DNA of 64,000 nt from Pyxicephalus adspersus (lineage: Eukaryota; Chordata; Amphibia; Anura; Pyxicephalidae): contig NC_092858.1 of assembly GCF_032062135.1 (NCBI RefSeq), forward strand, positions 166,124,664 to 166,188,663, in the 5' to 3' direction. The notes under the pieces were generated by a model that worked only from the letters and a program-made list of their open reading frames with translations, was not told the DNA's origin and ran no database searches. Shown here piece by piece: positions 1-15,100 of the stretch; the first letter of the stretch is position 1, and every line of letters starts with the position of its first letter. The position numbers and the translations under genes are program-made.

Positions 1-107
1 AGGTGGGGGTACAATACAATACAATACAAGTGATGTGTAGGTTATTAGTACTGGGTGTGATCTTTACCTATGCAACGAATAATATTTATCTGCCATGTTT
101 TTTGCAG

Positions 108-3100
108 AAAAAATGTTGATTCCACCGATAGTAGATACGTGGGCCGACCTCCATGTGTGTCTGAAATCTGCACTCTGCTGGTCTTTTTGTTGGATGTTAT
201 TCCCCTGGTAAGGAAGCCATGAAACCATAACCCTAAATATATTTAGCTTTTATCTGTTGCAAAACACGATGTGTCTGTTTTTCTCTGAGATGCATATTTT
301 CACAGCTAAATTTCTAATGTGTTTCAGCAAGTTTTTAGTAAAATCTTAAACTGAACCTGATGTAGAAGCTGTGCCTGAAAAAGCCAGGCAACGGGCAAAG
401 GAATAGTTACCAGTATTGCCTGTGGTCTCCCTGTGGCTGATTCCCCATTTCTGACCTACTATGTCTATTTCTGAACTGTGTCTCTACATGGAAGGTGACC
501 ATGTTTATAGAGGCAGGGATATTAGTCTGTCCAGTGCAGGGAGAAACTCCGCACCCCTTCTTTCTGCCCTGGCTCTGTTCAGATTTGCAGTTCCTTTATG
601 TGGCCTTTAGAGAATTTAACACTTGAACATTTTCTTATTTCCTGACTAAGACAGAAATGAACATTTTCAACCACTGTCTGCCCTCTGCCAGGAGGTGCTT
701 GCACTGCTTATCCAGAACACTTGGAGACTGCTGGTCTCCTCTGAAAACACAGTTCCCATGAGTGTCTTTTAATGTATTGTCACTTACCTGCAGTAAATGT
801 ATTGATAACAATGTCTATGCATACTTGGTCCAGGTAAGTGTCTCCAAAGTTAGCAAGTCAGCATGACATCAGACAGATAACATTTTCATAAGATCATCAA
901 TAACAGTGGCTTTATTTGTTTGCAACAGGTTTTCATTAAAAGCTATGTGTTGACAAACTGATTTGGAGATTGACTGAAATGTCACATTTATTACATTTTA
1001 TTAATTGAATATAAAATATTTTCGTAGTGCAGTTGTTCTTTATTAGATATTTGGGGGGAAGCCAATTAGGTAAATTGGCTTCCCCCAAAATCTTACCTTA
1101 GACTGTGTTAATGACATATGACTATGGTAGGGACATTAGATTGTGAGCCCTGTTTTAAGCAGGAGCAGCTAGTGACATGACTATGGACTTTGTAAAGCAC
1201 TGCGTAATATGTTGGTGCTAAATAAACAATGTGTAATAATAATAATTACAAACAATTTTTGTTCCCTTTTTTTCTGTAAAGTGAACATGGCGCAGTATAA
1301 AACTGACATCTGTTATCCTTCCTCCTTTCAGGAACTGTATTCTGAAGTGCAGACACAATACTTGCCACAGATGCTTAGTTACATGGCTCAGTCCCTCTCT
1401 GAAAACATGGACAGTCTCAGCCTTCCAGAGCTGACGCAGGCTCTGAAGACTTGCTTCAAGGTGCTCAGCAAAGTACAGATGCCCCCCGCTTACCTGGATA
1501 TGGAGTCTATGAGTCCGGATACTGTAAGCTGCTACTATATATCCTAAACATGAGCTCTGCTTAGAACAGTTTTTACCCCAAAAGGAACTACTGAAATATT
1601 TCCAGGTCTTGTAAAACCCCTGCTAAAACCAATGCATTTGGTGTTGAAAAATTCCCCTTGCAAAAATAGTCATTTGGAAGATTTTTTTTTCTTACACTGG
1701 TGGCCTGAATTCCACTTCCATTTACAGTTTTAGCTCAAAAACTGAAAAGCTCAAAAAAAATGTAGGCACCAGCAGAAAAAAAAGGTAAACATCCACATCT
1801 CTTGGAACCACTGGCAACCTTGGGAAAAACCATGAGGTTCCACAAAACCCTGAGACACAACCTGCCCACTGCCCTGTTATCCATATGGGGTCCATGGCTC
1901 AGAGCAGTGCGCCCTCCCAGCTGGGTCTGGAGAACCCCAGGGGTTCCACCAAACATATGAGCTTCGGAATGGCTTCATTAGAACACTTCAACCATCAACA
2001 TTTATCAGCTAATGTGACATCACCAAACATTTACTGCAGGCTTATCATTCTGGTGCATAAGTTTTAAATTACTGCAGCAAATGCTTGACAATTGTTACAT
2101 TCACTATTTTATTAGTATTCCCCCTGCTTAATCTAATAATCATGAATATATGAATATTTATATTAGTGCTTGGTTTTGAAGAGGCTGTGTATTTATTTTT
2201 AAGATCAGCTCAGATCTCGCTCCTATTTAGCAATAGCAGCAAGATATTAAGGGATTGTGCACATGAACCTTGCTGTCAAACGCTAGCTTTTACTTTTAAA
2301 CACCGTGCAACTCAGACGTATGTATCTGAATGCAAAAAACTGTCTGTCTATCCCCAATGCAAACACATCTCAACATGTTGCTGCCAGAAAAGCCAAATGC
2401 AAAATAGGTCAATCCCAGCCTCAGGACTGTTATTCACACCCCACTATAGAGATAAATGGGAATCTGCTGACCTGCGTTTGACTTTTGTTTTAAGCACATG
2501 TCAAATGCAGGTGAATAACAATGTACACAAAGTCCTTGTATCATGTAAGGTTTAACTTTTTGGCATCTGGGCTGCACTTTTATTTCTATATAGACAAGAA
2601 GGAAAAATTTAGTTACTGGACATTATTTGTTTCCCCTGTGCTCCTGTTTGTCATTTAACCCTGACCTAACCCAGAGAAGTATAGTCTATGGGCCTATATG
2701 TAATGTTTTACAAAGTAATTGTAATTGTTTTTAGATGGATGACTAGCTGAATAGGTACTCTCTCATATGTTACATATATCTATTATATATATTTTGTTTT
2801 ATTCTAGTAGCTCCAAGATCAATACATTTCTATATTGATAAGCCGATATGTTTACTAGTGTATTGTACTTCTAATATAACATTATTTCAAACAATTATTT
2901 GCTACTTAACTTTAAATTGGGGACTTTAGTTCCAAAATGTTTTCCTGGTCAAAACACCTCCTCTTGTCTTGTCTCTTGTGTGTCCTTCCATCTGTATATT
3001 TTCTTATTGTCCCATCAGGTTTATCTAGCACCTGGAAAGGCAGTCCGATCCATTTCCATATCAATAAAAAGCACAAATTTAAAATAAAACTGTAAATTAC

Positions 3101-6100
3101 ATATTAAAAAGTGTTTATAGTACAGATAGTACCAAAGTTAAGGACATCCGACATACGGACGACTCCTAGATACGAACAAGGCTTCCCTGCTTTCTCCTGT
3201 GCAGGATGAAAGCTTAATTGGGGTGAGGGGGGCGGTTTGCATGACTTGCAGAAGAAATCTTTTGCTAAGCACAGCTGAGGTTGTGGGTGATCTTAAGAGC
3301 TAAGCTAATCTGTAACATATTGTAACTCTTAAACTCTTGTAACATCTTGTAACTCTGTAAAGTTTGTGATTAACTCATAGTGAGGATTTTATACAGTGAC
3401 TAACACCACACTGCATAATAATATGTTGAGACAAACATCTCTTCCTAATTGCATTTAATAAAATAATGTACCTGTTCCAATTTACATACAAATTCAACTT
3501 AAGAACAAACCTACAGTCCCTATCTCATATGTAACCTGGGGACTACCTCTATATGTTCAATTTTGTAACAAGCTAATGACACATTTTCTACTTTTTTGTG
3601 TGTATTGGTTAAATAACACTTTTATTTACTGCCACCTACAGGCTTTGTGTAGAATACCATCTGTGGCTTGTTCAAACATAAGTTGGTGGGTGTAACACTA
3701 AATGGATACACGCACTTGATTATAATGTTCAACACACAGTTTGGTTTTTAATAAAAAACTAAAAATTAACGTTAATCTGTGGTTTGACAAATCCCTTCAG
3801 GAAATATTAAAACTGTATAATAACTGTCAGAAAATTGACTCAAATTGCATTTATCTGACATTGACATTCAGCAGGCAGCTGTGAGCTCAGATAGAAGGTG
3901 AAGCTTGAACCAGGGGTTAGGAATTAGGAACATATTAGCCTGTGTTTTGCCAGGCTCAGTTCCATATTGAAGATGGGGAGAAAATTAGAGACTTTCTGCT
4001 TGCTACGCAAACATCACTTAAACTAGAGAATGTGTATATTTTACTGGAGTTTATTGTGATAACAAGACAATGTCTGTGAAACTTTCTGGGTCAGTGATAC
4101 AAAACAATTAAGCAAAGTCAGAGAAGTCCTGGTCTTTGGCTCAAAGAATTATAACAAGGTGTACAATAAAAGCCAGGACTTTTTAGAAGGTGAATATGGC
4201 ATTCTCCGTGTTTTGCACAAAAATAAACCTCTTAAGTTAAGATAATTTTTGAGGTTAGTTCTGTCAATCTAGCATGTATTTAATGTTACAATATTTTTCC
4301 AGAGTCCATCAAAAGATTCTCTAAAGTTGAAGCAAAATGGGGATGCAGAAGTAGAGATCGCAGAAGAGGATCCTGTCTACCCTCCTCTGAAATCTGAAGA
4401 CAGCGGCATTGGCCTTAGTGCCTCCTCCCCAGAGCTTGCTGGGTACCTGCGTATGCCCAGGGTGTGCCCAGAAAAGGGAGACGTCTGGAAAAAGGGTGGC
4501 AGCGTTCAGAAAACACTGCAATGTATACAGGAGGTTGTAGCTAACTTTGCTAGCAAACATTTGTTTGGGATTCAGCTCCAGACTCAGAAAAATGGCACTC
4601 ACGTCACCCCCGAGAAACAGGGAGGTGTGAAGAAAAGGGGGGCGTGGGAGCCGAAACAGATGACGGCCCCGCAGTTCAAGCAGATGCTGACGGATTTCTT
4701 CACTCCATGGCCCTCTGTGACAAAACAAAAATCTGATAAGGTGGAATATTCCCCATCCAGCTCCCCTAGTAAGAAAATAAATCAAGGTGGTGCACAAGAG
4801 TGGGATATCGACCGCATCATCCAGAACATGGGGGACATGTCTGAGGACTGCCGAGAAGCCTTTGCTGCTGCCTGCCACTTTCTACTTGACTGCGCTACAT
4901 TCCCTGTTTATTTATCCGAGGAAGAAACTGAACAGCTATACTCTGCCCTCTTCCAAGTACCCGGTAAGTAAAGTACATGCTCCTTGGAAGAGGGACATTA
5001 AAAGAACTTGTTACTTTACCCCTAATCCTTACCTTCTAGCCTTTTGAGGTTAGGTCCAGTAAAAGTTTTATTAAAAAAATGCTTCTTCAGGGGATCACAA
5101 AGACTTTAGGTTTGCTGAGTAGTGAGAATAGATAGATTTATGATTCCTCAAGGAAAAGATAGGTGTTAAAGATTTGAAGTTCCCAGTTAAAGCAGGGGTC
5201 CAAGAAGCCTAATTTTGTTTATTATATGTAGAGGGTATGGAAGTTCCAGTAGCAGTAAGCAAGGTAGCAGCAATTCCGACTGTGTTATTAGCTGTTTGCT
5301 GTTACCAAGCTGTTAACACAGTCTGACACCTACCGTCCCCTTTAATACTCATAAATCTATCCAATACACAGGAAACCTAAAGTCTCTGTGATCCGCTGGG
5401 GACGTTTTTTGGGCAAAACGCGTCGGTAAAAGAGACAACCTCTATTTGCCTTAACTTTGTATACTGTCCATTTGTGGGTTTGGCAAATTGATATACATGA
5501 ATGGGGATTCTTGTGTTTCTTCTTTAAGTGGGTATATAGGTCCAGTACAAGAATTGAGGGGGTATAGAGGTGCAAGGGATAGGAGAATCCAGAAGACCCC
5601 ATATAAGTTAAAACCCCAGTTAAAAGGTAAATTTGTAAATAAAGAAGACCCCATGCAGTCCCCAAAATGTATTCTACTGTTTGTTCTTACAAAGAATAAT
5701 CACACGATACAAGTAGCAGAGCTTGTGAACAATTGTTTCATGTTCAGGTGAATGATATCCGAATAAAGCCCTCCTAATGAGTTCTGATTGAGATCAGTTC
5801 CATGAGCAGTTGTATATAATTGTACTTCAAAATAGATTCTCTGCAGTGTTTTCCCAGACCCTTTGGAATGGGGGTGGCACCCGGATCTTTTCTGTAACCA
5901 CTTGGCTGTTTTTGGGTAGTTACTGAAACGTTAGGTCACAATACAGCTAGTGACATGACTATGGGCTTTGAACAGCGCTGCGTAATATGTCGGTGCTATA
6001 TAAATACTGTGTAATATTAATTCTTGGTCCAGTAATAATGGGTCTCAGGTACGGATGCTGGCCAGAAAACTATCTGCTTAAAGTTTGCAGGTTCTCCCTG

Positions 6101-9100
6101 TGTTTGTGTGGATTTCCTCCGGGTACTCCGGTTTCCTCCCACATAACATGCAGTTAGGTTAATTGGCTTCCCCACAAAATTAGCCTTAGATTGTGTTAAT
6201 GACATATGACTATAGTAGGGACATTAAATTGTGAATCCCCTTGAGGGACAGCTAGTGACATGACCATGGGCTTTGTACAGCGCTGTGTGAGCGCTATATA
6301 AATACTGGATAATAATACAGGAGCATTGGACAGATGGGGTATAACACAAAAACAACTGAAAAATAGGACACATTAAGGGGGTGGGCATTATAAAGATGGA
6401 ACAAAGTATAGGGTTGGGGGGAAGGCAGTAAAAAACGGAGAGGTTACTGGATGGCAACAACAGTGAACACTAAAGTTGTCTTGTGTTGCTTTGTCAACTT
6501 TTTGACCACCCACCTGCAACAGCTTTCCACCTACCTAAAAATCAAAATCTCTAGGCAGAACACTGCACCAGTTCTCATTATCTCCTCTTTCCTCCAGGTA
6601 CAAGTGACACCAGCTTCCCATTGTGGTTTAAATCCCTGATGACCGTGTGCTGCTGTGTGAAGGATTGTTATATACAGAACGTTGCAATTTCCACTCTGCT
6701 GGAGGTAGTAAACCATTCGCAGTCTCTGTCTCTCGTCATGGAAGACAGAATGAAACGCTCCAAGGTGTCCGGGTACAATGCGGTCTTTGGGAAACTACAG
6801 ATGGTCACCGTTCCACCCGTCTCACCAGGAATTCTTAAACTCATAGCTGAGAAAACTGATTTCTACCCAGTAAGTTTCTCACTATTCAAGTGTCAGTTAA
6901 GAAATATTTGACCTGGCATTTACAAACAGTCACAGCTTTGATTATACAAATATATATTTTTCATTTTTTATAAAGCAGTGACTGTGTATTACAATTACTA
7001 TGAAAAGCATTGATTTAGGAGAAGTGCTTCATAATACTGATACTCATTTTTTTAAATTATTTATTTCCTTTTTTAAAAAAAACAAAAAAAAAAACAAATA
7101 CTAGTTTTATAATATAACGTAAAGTCTGCTTCATATGCAGATACATTTAAGGCTCCCCAGACGCTTTGTTTTGCTTTTTTCAAGTAACAAACACCAACCA
7201 ATGGTAAATACATTTGAATATTAGAACAATGGTTGCCGTTAAAGTATCTTTTTAGGTATTGGTGTTTTTTATTGGGAAGTTAGCAAACTAACAGGGTCCC
7301 GTATATGACCCCTTCTATCCCTATATAGTTACGAGTATATAGATTGAGTATAAGAATTGTAGGGATGAAAGAAGTCAGATCTCATATAAGTTGAAAACCC
7401 AGTTAAAGGTAAATATGTAAATTAAGCAGACCTCATTTGTTCTTACAAAGAATAATCACACGATACAATGACCAGAGCTTGTGAACAATTGTTTCAACAT
7501 GTTTAAGGTATACCTCGATCAGAATGATATCTGAATAAAGCCCTCATAATGAGTTCTGAAGAGATCCGTTCCATGTTCAGTTGTATATAAATTTATTTAA
7601 AAAAAGAACCACTGCAATGTTTTCCCAGCCCATTTTAAATGGGCGTTGCACCCGATCTTTTCGATAACCCCCTGGCTGTTTTTGTGAATTTACTGAAAAG
7701 TTTGCACACAAAACAGGAGCATTGGACAGTCGGGGTATAACACAAAAAGAACTAATAGTAAATTCTCTTAGATGTTGGAACAATGGTTGCCATTACAGTA
7801 TCTAATTAGTTATTGGTGTTTTTTATTGGCCAGTTTGCAAATTACCAGGTTCCCTATATGACTATAGATTTTCTGACTATCACACCTAATTCTATAGCCA
7901 AAAGTTATGCAGATGCCCTTCACGTCTAAGTGAGGTAAACTGTTAATACTCCAGCATACAAAGATATTCTAGACAAATATGTACTTCTAACCTTGGGGTA
8001 ACATATGGGAAAGGCATTCTTCTGTTCCAGTATGACACTTTGTCCCCCTGCACAAAGCCAGCTTCATAAGGACATGACAGTTTGGTTTTGTTCAGTTTGG
8101 TTTAGAGAATGGCCTTTGATGAACCCAGAACTCTAAAATTTTGTGGAAAGCCTTTACAGAAGAGCGGAGGCTGTTATATTTGCATAGTGGACTAAGTCCA
8201 CTGTTTTAGTATTTTAAACCCTGAATTATTCACACAATTTGTTGTAAGTTAGGTGATATATTGGTGTTCATCTCCACAGAGAGTGGCTCATGTTCTGTGG
8301 AATCAGCTGAACATAGAGACCAGGGAGCACCATATCACCTGCGTGGAGCTTTTCTACCGCCTGCATTGCCTGGCCCCATCAGCTAACATCTGCGAGGAAA
8401 TCATCTGCCAGACCCTGCTGGACAATGATAAGGTAAGGCTCTGCTTTTCAAAGAGGCCAATACTAGAACCCAGGACAGTGACACACTGACACCAGAGATC
8501 CCAGAACAACAACTCACTGACACTGGGAGTCTCGGGACAATAAGACACTCACACTGGGGATCTCAGGACAATAACACACTGACACTGGGGGCCCCAGAAT
8601 GATGACATACTTACAATGAGGGTCCCGGGAAAGTTACATACTGACATTGGGGATCCCAGGACAATGTTACACTGACACTGGGGATCTCAGAACATTTACA
8701 CGCTAGCATGTGGATCCCAGAACAAAGGCACACTGACACTGAGGATTCCAGAGCAGTTACATACTGACAATGGGGATCCCAGAACAATGATACAATGACA
8801 CTGGGATCTTAAAACATTTACACACTAGCATGTGTATCCCAAAATATAGACACACTGACAGTTCCAGAGCAGTTACATACTGCTAACAGTTGGTTATTGA
8901 CCATTGGTGTGTTAAAACTTGCATGGTGTATGTTTTATTTTTTTACATCATGCCTCCTTAGGTGATCAGGTTGGAAGCTTTGTTCCGGTTCTCAGTAATT
9001 TGGCATCTGACAAGAGAAATACAAGGCAGCCGTGTCACTTCTCACAACCGCTCCTTTGACAGGTGACTAAAAGATAAAAAAAAAATGTTTCTGGTGTTTT

Positions 9101-12100
9101 GCAAACATATTTACTTATTTAAAGAACAGAAAGAAAAGAATATAGCCTGCCATTGATACACTGTCCTTTCTAAAAACATTAGGTGCATGGCTGTCTTTGG
9201 CTTCAGGACAGTCTGACCCCGAACCAGTACCAAGTAAGCTTAGGACAAAATCATAAATCCTGACCAGCAAACATGTGCCAGGCCAGTGACTTAAAAAGCA
9301 TCAAAGCCAAAGGGTGTTCATATCAACCAGGCTATTAGCATTTGTAGCTGCAAACACCAGAAATAACAGTTGATATATTGGTTGATGTATCTACTAATAT
9401 TTGTATTTGAAATCTGTTTTCGTTGTAGGTCCCTGTTTGTCGTCCTTGACAGTTTAAACTGCACTGATGGAGCCATTGGTGCAGCTGCCCAGGGCTGGCT
9501 GGTGCGAGCCCTGTCTTTAAATGATGTTGCCCGTATCTTAGAACCTGTATTGTTGTTGCTGCTCCACCCCAAGACGCAGAGGACGTCTATTCATTGTATT
9601 AAACAAAAGAATTCCTCAGGTATGATATACACCTTCCAGTTATCCTGAGGTCCTGTATGAAGCAGCTGGGCTGTCATTTAATACATTAAACCTCCTGGGC
9701 TCCTTGTGTTACTAAGGGCTCAATATTATTTTATTCCCTTCATTTTAAGTATTTTGTTAGTCTAGTCTACTGATAGCCAACCAATCCTCATTCTTTCTCC
9801 TAGGAGAAATCTCCATGTTTTTTTGGCCTAAGTGGCCAATCTTTACGACACATAGGGCCTGATTTATTAAAGCTCTCCAAGGCTGGAGAGGATACATTTT
9901 TATCAATGAAGCTGGGTAATCCAGCAAACCTGGAATGGATCTGATCCAGGATTCAAAATATTTGCTGACAAATAACAAATGACTTTGAAGAAATCCATTG
10001 CAGGTTTGCTGGATCACCCAGCTACACTGATGAAAGTGTATCCCCGCCAGGCTCCTAATAATCATTTTGTTTTATAATTAAACTACAATACAAAGCTAAA
10101 TATCGTTTAATATTTTTTTAACTTTTTCTTTTATAGAAGAAATCAGCTACTGGTGCAGAAGAAAAAGATCTTCATTAAAAGACACCATAGGTTTTCATGA
10201 GTTTCCTGAAACTAATGCTGAAGAATACTTCCCCCAGTTTAACACTGTTGACAGAGAGGCCATTTGGGCTGAGGTTGAGAAGGATCCTGAAAAGATTAGG
10301 AATGAATGGGCCTCAGATAATACTGAGCCTCCATTTTGTGGGGACAATGACCAGGAGGAAAGTGAACACACAGAATCGGCAGACACCAGCATCGGGCAAA
10401 GCGCCAGTGAGAACTCATCTTTATTTACCCCTAGTTCTGCAGACATCAGTAATGACCCAGCATGCAGTGATAACATTGATGGTCAAGGTTTTTCCAGGCC
10501 TCCTGGCCAGCCCAACATGTCCTCTGTGGATGCAGGTAGGCCTAATGCGTTGCTTAACTTGGTGCGTACTGAGTCTGATGTGACGCAGACCTCAGAATCT
10601 CTATCCAGTGATGATGAAGCAGATGTAGAGCTTCAGGTCATCAGAAGCACCAAACTATTAAAACAGCAAAAAGAGAAAGAAGAGATGATTGAGGCTTTGT
10701 TCAAACACATCCTCCTGTACTTGCAACCGTATGACTCTAAGAGGGTTTTGTATGCTTTCTCTGTCTTGGAAGCTATTCTCAAAACCAATCCAAAAGAGTT
10801 CATCGAAGCTGTCGCTAGTACCAGCATGGACACCAGCTCTACCGCACACCTAAACCTAATTTACAACCTTCTAGCACGCCATCAGGAAGCCCTAGTTGGA
10901 CAAAGCTTCTATGGCAAGCTTCTGGCCCAATCTCCATCAATGTGTCCTCATTCTTTGTTGATCGAACTGTTGACATACCTCTGTTTGAGCTTCCTACGTT
11001 CTTATTACCCTTGTTACCTCAAAGTCAGTCATAAGGATGTCCTCGGCAATCGGGATGTTCAGGTGAAGAGCGTTGAAGTTCTCATTAGAATGATGTCTCA
11101 GTTGGCCACTGTGGCCAAGAACTCAGAGGGTAAAAATGTTGACTTTATCCATAGCCTGCTTGAAAGATGTAAAGTCCAGGAGTTTGTTCTTCTTTCTTTG
11201 TCTGCCTCCATGTACACTAGTCAGAAGAAATACGAGCTGGTGTCACTTGGTGGAAACCGAGACATGGGAGATGAAGGCTTGTTTGAAGAAAGCGTCATTA
11301 ATTTTGGTCAGGACCAGATATGGAGTGAACATCCTCTTCAAATTGAGCTTCTGAAGCTGCTTCAGGTTTTGATTGTTCTTGAACATCACCTACGTCAACT
11401 TCAAGAAGACCAAGACTCACCGGTGGACCTTTCTAAGGAATGGCATCGGGGGCTGAGTTTCCAGCAGTCTATAAATGCTATGCAGTATGTACAGTCACAT
11501 GCTATCACCTCGCAGGGCTTGTTTGTCTCAGCTGTTGTAAGGGCACTGCGTCCAGAATATGGCTACGGAATGCATCCACCCTGGGTGGCCCTGGTCACAT
11601 CCTCCCTGCCTTATTTTGGAAAATCTCTGTGCTTAACTGTAGCTCCATTTGTTGCACAAATATGCAAGAACTTAGATGAACTTGTGAAGCAATATGAAAA
11701 TGAGTCCGTTAAAATAAGGTAAGTTTAGGTGTTGCACACCTGCCTAATGTATTTGTCATGCTATAAATTTCACACCTTTCATTCTTATGGTAAAACTAAA
11801 GGTAAAGCCAATGCACTGTTAAAACCCTTAAAAATCACTGCTGAATCCTTAACTTCCTAGAGTCTACAAAGCCCACACATGGGCCTGACATATTAAAGCT
11901 CTCCAATACTGAAGAAGATAGACATAGGAGAATCAGGGTGAACCTGCAAACCTGGCATGGATTTCCTAAAAATGATTTGCTATTAGTTGGCAATGTTTCC
12001 AGTCCTTGACCAGATTCGTTCCAGGTTTGCTGGATCATACAGGTTCTTCCATGGTAGTCTATCTTATCCAGTCTTGGAGAGCTTTATTGAATCAGGCCCA

Positions 12101-15100
12101 CTCTATATTGAGGGAAAGGGTTTTTGAAAATGTTGTTCTGGGAGCATAAGTTCTTCAGGGAGATGTTCCAGCAGCAAGAATTTTCCAAGCCTGGCAATTG
12201 TGTCACAGGAAGTAATAAAAACTGCTTTTTGACCTAAGAACAAAGGTGAAATTGAAGACATTATCTGATACAGGAGGGGGTAACCATTGTCAACAAGAAA
12301 AAAAAGTATTGGAAAACTGTGTGCCATTTTGTCATGTGAATTTCCCTCACTTTGGGGAGATTTCCTAAGTAGTATTAGCAAAACAGGAAATTGAGGGAAA
12401 TCTCTTTGGCAGCACAATTGGTAAATAATAAATATTTAGCTCGATATCCTCTCTACTCCATCAAAAACAGTTTTGGGCTTTACCTACAGGAGGTTTTCAA
12501 TTTCATTGTAAATTCCTGTCTGTATTTGAATCCTATCCATAGGCCATTTTCAGTGATTCCAAGTTTTATTCCAAGTATTATTATTACACAGTGTTTATAT
12601 AGCACTAACATATTATGCAGCACTGTACAAAGTCCATAGTCATGTCACTAGCTGTCCCTCAAATTGGCTCGCAATCTAATGTCCCTACCATAATCATATG
12701 TCATTAATACATTGTAAGGTCAATTTGGGAGGCCAGTTAACCTAACTGCATGTTTTTGGAATGTGGTAGTACTCGGAAGAAACCCATGCAAACATGTAGG
12801 GAACCAGATAGTGTCCTGGCTGAGATTCGTACCTGGGCCATTTGAGTGCTAACCACTGAGCCACGTGTAACCTTTAGGTGTAAATAACAATGTTACTGCT
12901 GGTACTGTGAGTATTGTGAGAGTTAACGGATGGTGGGGGAGTTATATATTAATATTTTTAAAGATGTCATCAGATTTTTCCCATTTTTTCCATTAACAGC
13001 ACACCTTGTAAACGAGAGAACATTTCCCCAGATTACCCACTCACTCTTCTGGAGGGCCTTACCAACATTGGTCATTTCTGCCTCTTGGATCATCCCACAC
13101 AGACAAAGAAGGTAAGATTTTTGTATTTTGTTTGCACAGTATAAACATAACTAACATTTGTACACTGTATATCAATGTTTCCCAAACTTTTTACCATGGG
13201 GAACACTTGAATTGACGTTTAAATCAATTTGTTTAGGAATGCTATTATACTTAACTATATCCACATATTTAGTACATTAGTGTGGTGTGAATGCTTCTTA
13301 CAGCGGGAAGAATATCACCCTTATAGATAGCCAAATAGAACCTTTGTGTCGGTGGTAAATGCCCTTAGAGGCAGGTACCACTGACAAAAGTGAATTATCC
13401 CATGGCAAGTGACATTTGAACGTGATGAGAAACTGTTGACTTCAACTATCCAGTTGTATGCAGTGGAAAAAAATACTTTTTTCTGTCTTTACTTTTTTCT
13501 GTTTTCATATTTTTTTTTTTTTTACTGACCAGCTCACCACATTCACCAAACCAAATGAATAACCCTTTTGCAAAGTAATAATTCACCTTGGTAGGTGCAC
13601 ATCCTAAATGATTTTATTAAATCACCCTCAATTTTTTTGCCCATTAAGGTGGAAAGACAAAGTTGCAAAGCCTCCTGATAGCTAACCCGTCCTCTCGTTC
13701 TCGAACTCCTTCCTCTCCTCCTCCATGTTATTGGGCCTAAGTGGCCAATCTTTAGGCGTTAAAACTGACAAATGGGGCAGTGACATTGCCCACCCACATA
13801 AGCTTAGACATGGAAGCTTACTCATGGATTGGTTAATGAGCCAGTAATAGAATCTCTTGAAGTCAGTTCAGTTTTCTTGTTTGTCACCAGAATGACTTCA
13901 TGTTTACAAGCAACCGAAAAGAATGTGTCTGTAATTAAACCAGCCAAAACATACCAGTCTTTGGAAATAGGACTATTGCAAAATCTTTTTTACGGAATCT
14001 CTTGACGTAAATATGTTTTGCTAAGAATTATTTTTATCTGAGCTGGCACTTCTATACCAGCCCAATCCTCAGAAGAGTCATAGCAAATATTATCCAAGGA
14101 AATCATTCCAGAGGAATTTCCCTCACTATTGACTAAGAGTTGCCTGCAAAGATCTCAGAGTGCTCATAGACATGCCATGATTTAACATTCTTATTATATG
14201 TATGCCAATCAGCTTAAGATCACTTCAGAACTACTTCTTTCTCCATACAAGTCAATAGAAATGCAATAAAACCTGAAGCTGGTTGACGCAGCGTAGAAAC
14301 AAGTCAAATGTAGATCAGAAAGAGGTCAAATACACCTGATATTGTATCATGAAGAATCCCAGAAGTGTTTTAAAATGCCATCTGAATGTATCTAAAATCA
14401 CATTGCAACCTCAAACCCAAAGCTGTTGACACGGGTCCTGTAGAAGGCAGGTTTTGGCGCCAATGCACTTTTGATTGATTACTCCATCACTCGATCATCC
14501 AATTACATTTCAGCTGTCATTTTTCCTGTACACAAAACATATAAAATTTGATAAAATTCTGACAGCATGCTGCGAGCAAACATGATAACTTTGGTTCCAA
14601 TCTCCTCTCTTGGTTTTAGCCTCCTGTAATCTGTGTCTATGAAGTTAAACATAAAAATGTATCTTGTTTTGTATCTCCTTTCTAGTCCTCAGCAACTGAT
14701 CCTGCAAATCTGAAGAATGCTCGTAATGCTCTGCTTGAAGAACTTCCACGTATTGTTAATAGCCTTTCCCTCCTCTGGAGTGTCATCACCAAGCAGGAGC
14801 GAGAGAGGAGACCCTCAGATCTTCTGGGGACCATTAAAGCTTCTTCATCTGTCTATTTCAAAACTACCAAAGTAAGAGGAAAACAGCAAATCCGAATGCA
14901 TATATATTGTAACTTATTCCCTATTTCATTTGTGTTGGAGGCATCCCATCAGTGCCACATCCATATCAAACCTTTACAATGTTTATTTCACCAGTTTTCT
15001 AAATGGATTTTCAGGGCACATAATTTTAAACTTATAGGCTTCAAACATAAAAGCATCATTTATTGTACATTTAAAACAAGAAAAAAAAACATGGACAAAA

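Noticed and set aside
4321..4878. 185-aa open frame on the - strand
   Set aside because: Shadow of the DOP1B exon 4303-4963, whose + strand frame is homologous and phase-consistent.
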